Positions 61,528 to 64,000 of a stretch of 64,000 bases of DNA are shown here, in pieces (positions within the stretch are counted from its first letter, which is position 1; every line of letters starts with the position of its first letter). The position numbers and the translations under genes were made by a program. This DNA is from Caldalkalibacillus uzonensis (GTDB taxonomy: Bacteria; Bacillota; Bacilli; Caldalkalibacillales; Caldalkalibacillaceae), in NCBI RefSeq assembly GCF_030814135.1, contig NZ_JAUSUQ010000007.1:124001-188000 (forward strand), written 5' to 3'. The notes below the pieces were generated by a model, which did not search any database, was not told the DNA's origin, and worked only from the letters and a program-made list of their open reading frames with translations.

Positions 61528-62478
61528 ATGTTTAAAGGTGTCTATACCGCTGCATCAGGGATGATTAGTGCTGAACGGGTGCAAGAAATGCTCAGCCACA
61601 ACCTGGCCAATGCCCAGACACCGGGTTATAAACAAGATCGGACTGCCATCAGGGCCTTTCCGGAGATGCTCATGCAGCGTATCCAGGCCCAGCAGGGTAC
61701 AGGCTTAAGTGGCGGCTCAGCCAGAGGGATGGGCACAGTAGGGGCAGGGCGCAGCCTGACCCCCATTGGCACGTTACATACGGGCGTCTATGCCCAGGAA
61801 GGTGTGCCTCAATTTAGCCAGGGACCCATTCAGGAGACAGGACGGACCCTGGATGTGGCCATTATTGATCAAAGTTTGCCCGCCAATCCAGAGACGGGCC
61901 GGCAGGGACAGCTCTTTTTTGCTGTGCAAGTGGGAGATGACGGTGAGATCCGCTACACCAGAAACGGCCAATTTGCGATAGATGCAGAAGGCTATCTGGT
62001 CACGCCTGAAGGGTATTACGTGTTGGATGAGGCGCTTAATCCCATCTATACCGGCAATGACCTGTTTGTGGTCACAGAAGATGGGCATATCCTCCTGGAT
62101 CCCCAAGTTTTGGCCACTGGTCCCGCAGGTGTTAATCCTGAACCCCGCCTGTGGCTGGGTTATACGGAACAGCCTCACCACCTGGTCAGAGAGGGGCACG
62201 GCTTGTGGCGCTGGGCAGGAGCTGCGGGAGAAGCGGACGAGCCTTTTGCTGAACCACAACTGATCGATGCAGTCCCCTTTCTGAATGCTGCGCAGAATGG
62301 GGGCAATGTGACCTTTCGTGTTCAACAGGGTTTTATTGAACAGTCCAATGTGGATGTCAGCCAAACCATGACCCAGATGCTGATGCAGTATCGCTTATAT
62401 GAAGCCAATCAAAGAGTGCTGCAAACCTATGACCGCAGCATGGAGCTGGCTGCCAACCAGATCGGCAAATTGTACTAA
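61528..62478 (+). CDS. flhO: Flagellar hook-basal body protein FlhO
   Basis: A 316-residue rod/hook-type protein (FlgF/FlgG family). The N-terminal GVYTAASGMISAERVQEMLSHN region with LANAQTPGYK and the C-terminal QSNVDVSQTMTQMLMQYRLYEANQR are the paired coiled-coil ends typical of axial proteins. ATG 61528 follows AAAGGGAGG. In B. subtilis flhO and flhP form a distal-rod operon after mbl, as here. Confidence 0.93.
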   Translation: MFKGVYTAASGMISAERVQEMLSHNLANAQTPGYKQDRTAIRAFPEMLMQRIQAQQGTGLSGGSARGMGTVGAGRSLTPIGTLHTGVYAQEGVPQFSQGPIQETGRTLDVAIIDQSLPANPETGRQGQLFFAVQVGDDGEIRYTRNGQFAIDAEGYLVTPEGYYVLDEALNPIYTGNDLFVVTEDGHILLDPQVLATGPAGVNPEPRLWLGYTEQPHHLVREGHGLWRWAGAAGEADEPFAEPQLIDAVPFLNAAQNGGNVTFRVQQGFIEQSNVDVSQTMTQMLMQYRLYEANQRVLQTYDRSMELAANQIGKLY

Positions 62479-62522
62479 AGCTAGCAAATTGATGAAGATA
62501 AAAGAAGAGGAGGAGTCTTGCC

Positions 62523-63383
62523 ATGAACCGGATCATGCTCACCTCAGCCACCTCTTTGCGCCAATTGCAGCTTAAAGTGGATACCCATGCCCACAATCTG
62601 TCCAATCTGAATACAGCGGGCTTTAAACGGAGAGAAGCCACCTTTCAGGATCTCTTAACCCAACAGATCTATAACCAGCCCCATCCCGGGCAGGAAGCGG
62701 GCCGCCTCACGCCCTACGGGGTGCGTATCGGACACGGAGTCCGCATCAGCCAAACCACCTTGCGCCCCGAGCAAGGCGGAGTCCTGGTCACGGAGCGTCC
62801 GCTGGACTTCATGATTGAAGGTCCTCACGCCTGGTTCCGCCTGGGGCACACGGCGGTCGGTGAAGCCGGTGTCGAGGCAGGGGAAGTGGTCTATACCCGG
62901 GACGGCCACTTTCAGTTGGCTCCCCATCCGGAGCTGGACGGTTTGGTCAGGGTGGTGGCTGCTGACGGCTCACCCCTCTTGGCGGCCGACGGCGGGCAGA
63001 TTACATTTCCAGCCCATTATGATACAATAGAGCTCAGGGAAGATGGAACACTGTTGGCCTATCCCGCTCAAACACCACAGGAGAGCGTGGAGTACAACCT
63101 GGCTGTGGCTTATATCGACCGGCCTGACCAGCTGGTGGCCATTGGCGACAACCGCTTTCGCTGGCCTGGTGATGCGGCCGATATTGAACTGATTAACCTG
63201 GTTGAGCAAGAGCCTGGCGGGCGGACCATCCGTTTGCGCCAGGGGGCCTTGGAAACGTCCAATGTGGACCTGGCTCAAGAAATGACCCAGGTGATGGCCA
63301 CCCAGCGCCTGATGCAACTGCAGGCCCGTTCCATCTCTATTGCCGATGACATGATGGGCTTGGCCAATTCAATTCGTGCATAA
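62523..63383 (+). CDS. flhP: Flagellar hook-basal body protein FlhP
   Basis: A 286-residue distal-rod protein paired with FlhO. N-terminal HNLSNLNTAGFKRREATF and C-terminal ETSNVDLAQEMTQVMATQRLMQL motifs are intact. AGAGGAGGAG precedes the ATG, 44 bp after flhO, so the two are co-transcribed. Needed for hook attachment in B. subtilis. Confidence 0.93.
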   Translation: MNRIMLTSATSLRQLQLKVDTHAHNLSNLNTAGFKRREATFQDLLTQQIYNQPHPGQEAGRLTPYGVRIGHGVRISQTTLRPEQGGVLVTERPLDFMIEGPHAWFRLGHTAVGEAGVEAGEVVYTRDGHFQLAPHPELDGLVRVVAADGSPLLAADGGQITFPAHYDTIELREDGTLLAYPAQTPQESVEYNLAVAYIDRPDQLVAIGDNRFRWPGDAADIELINLVEQEPGGRTIRLRQGALETSNVDLAQEMTQVMATQRLMQLQARSISIADDMMGLANSIRA

Positions 63384-63407
63384 GCCCTTGGTGAAGGGGA
63401 TATTCTA

Positions 63408-63671
63408 ATGGGGACACAACAGGAAGGAAAACAACAGGAGGAGCAGGAGAAGAAGAAAAAAAAGCAGAAGATTATGCTGGTTAAGAAGCGCCTGTGGTGG
63501 CAGCGCATCTTACTGTTTATGGCCAAGTGGCTGTTTGTTTTCTTTTGCTTTTTTATAGCGCTAGTGGCCGGCCTGATCGTTGGTTTTGGGATATTGGGCA
63601 AGGAAGACTGGCGGCTGGTGTTGAATATTGAGACCTGGAAACACATCTACAATCTGGTTTTTAAGGAGTAA
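63408..63671 (+). CDS. EpuA-type small membrane protein
   Basis: An 87-residue protein: a very charged N-terminal third (Gln, Glu, then Lys-rich), a single membrane helix (about 35-60) and a short outside part ending IETWKHIYNLVFKE. This is the layout of the EpuA family, often mislabelled as RNA polymerase subunit beta, which follows flhP or murAA in many bacilli. Function unknown. The start ATG follows GGTGAAGGGGA. Confidence 0.75.
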   Translation: MGTQQEGKQQEEQEKKKKKQKIMLVKKRLWWQRILLFMAKWLFVFFCFFIALVAGLIVGFGILGKEDWRLVLNIETWKHIYNLVFKE

Positions 63672-63710
63672 AACAGGCAGGGAGATACATATACATCTGT
63701 TAATGGGATA

Positions 63711-63736
63711 ACTTCGGTAGCACGGCCGAAGTTTTT
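63711..63736 (+). terminator. Intrinsic terminator before the pgsA-type gene
   Basis: ACTTCGG (63711-63717) pairs with CCGAAGT (63726-63732), an 8-nt loop, and five T follow. Confidence 0.85.
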
Positions 63737-63766
63737 CTGCTATGGTGTATAGAGAGGAAGAACGCG

Positions 63767-64000
63767 ATGAATGTACCGAACCTGATTACGGTCACCCGTT
63801 TTTTCTTCATACCGCTGTTTTGGCTCGCTTTTTTCTCCGGTGCAGAGCATGCCAACCTGCTGGCCTTTGCCGTGCTGATCCTGGCCGGTTTGAGCGATAT
63901 GCTGGATGGGTACCTGGCCCGTAAAACGCAGCAAGTGACTGAAACAGGGAAATTGCTGGATCCGTTGGCTGATAAATTGATGATGATTACGGTTATTTTG
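63767..64000 (+). CDS. pgsA: CDP-alcohol phosphatidyltransferase, PgsA-like (3' truncated by the window)
   Basis: The first 78 residues of a membrane enzyme that joins CDP-diacylglycerol and an alcohol, most likely glycerol-3-phosphate to make phosphatidylglycerol phosphate. It opens MNVPNLITVTRFFFIPLFW, and the catalytic signature D-G-x2-A-R-x8-G-x3-D-x3-D is complete in the segment from DGYLAR to LLDPLADK. AGAGAGGAAG precedes the ATG at 63767. The substrate cannot be fixed from this part alone; the N-terminus favours PgsA. Confidence 0.88.
   Translation, partial: MNVPNLITVTRFFFIPLFWLAFFSGAEHANLLAFAVLILAGLSDMLDGYLARKTQQVTETGKLLDPLADKLMMITVIL

Overview
The window is chromosomal DNA of an endospore-forming, flagellated member of the Bacillaceae. 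Its backbone follows the well-known Bacillus subtilis order fadF-acdA-rpoE-pyrG-spo0F-fbaA-tal-murAB-glpX-rho-rpmE-tdk-prfA-prmC-spoIIR-ywlC-mntP-ywlE-rpiB-ywlG-glyA-upp-mnaA-atp-ywzB-ywmB-murAA-spoIID-spoIIQ-spoIIID-mbl-flhO-flhP. Base composition is near 50% GC with many GTG/TTG starts. The ATP synthase a subunit carries the Lys180/Gly212 pair known from alkaliphilic bacilli, and an 11-gene complex I lies beside it. Together these suggest an aerobic, probably thermophilic and alkaliphilic bacillus of the Caldalkalibacillus type; the genus is inference, not proven here.

Positions 1-10092 hold an acyl-CoA module: the end of a FadF-like Fe-S oxidoreductase, thiolase, 3-hydroxyacyl-CoA dehydrogenase, two acyl-CoA dehydrogenases, a MeaB GTPase, a TetR regulator and a fused isobutyryl-CoA mutase (IcmF). 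The enzymes could take isobutyryl-CoA through butyryl-CoA to acetyl-CoA, with only an enoyl-CoA hydratase missing. A palindrome just before the thiolase is a likely operator for the TetR protein. Positions 10113-31742 are housekeeping and sporulation genes in conserved order, including a pyrG leader with the hallmarks of reiterative-transcription attenuation. Departures from the backbone are a LysM/M23 peptidase after rho and a chemotaxis receptor with almost no outside domain between ywlE and rpiB.

Positions 31797-36108 are an accessory block between mnaA and the ATP synthase operon: a second thiolase, a thioredoxin-like protein, an OmpR-type regulator with its histidine kinase, and a 45-residue lipoprotein gene preceded by four TTCACA-type direct repeats at 10-11 bp spacing. 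This block is the best candidate for an undescribed small regulatory unit. Positions 36166-43389 are the complete atpZIBEFHAGDC operon. Positions 43405-44582 hold two leftward genes, a membrane-anchored blue-copper protein and an RraA-family protein. Positions 44860-55134 are nuoABCDHIJKLMN without nuoEFG; NuoC carries a long Lys/Ala-rich N-terminal extension.

Positions 55157-64000 return to the conserved order: DUF1146 protein, ywmB, murAA, spoIID, spoIIQ, spoIIID, mbl, flhO, flhP, an EpuA-type small membrane protein and the start of a pgsA-type phosphatidyltransferase cut by the window edge. Compartment-specific sigma-factor promoters (SigE for spoIID and spoIIID, a SigF type for spoIIQ) can be read in the sequence. 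I saw no rRNA, tRNA, CRISPR array, insertion sequence or prophage.
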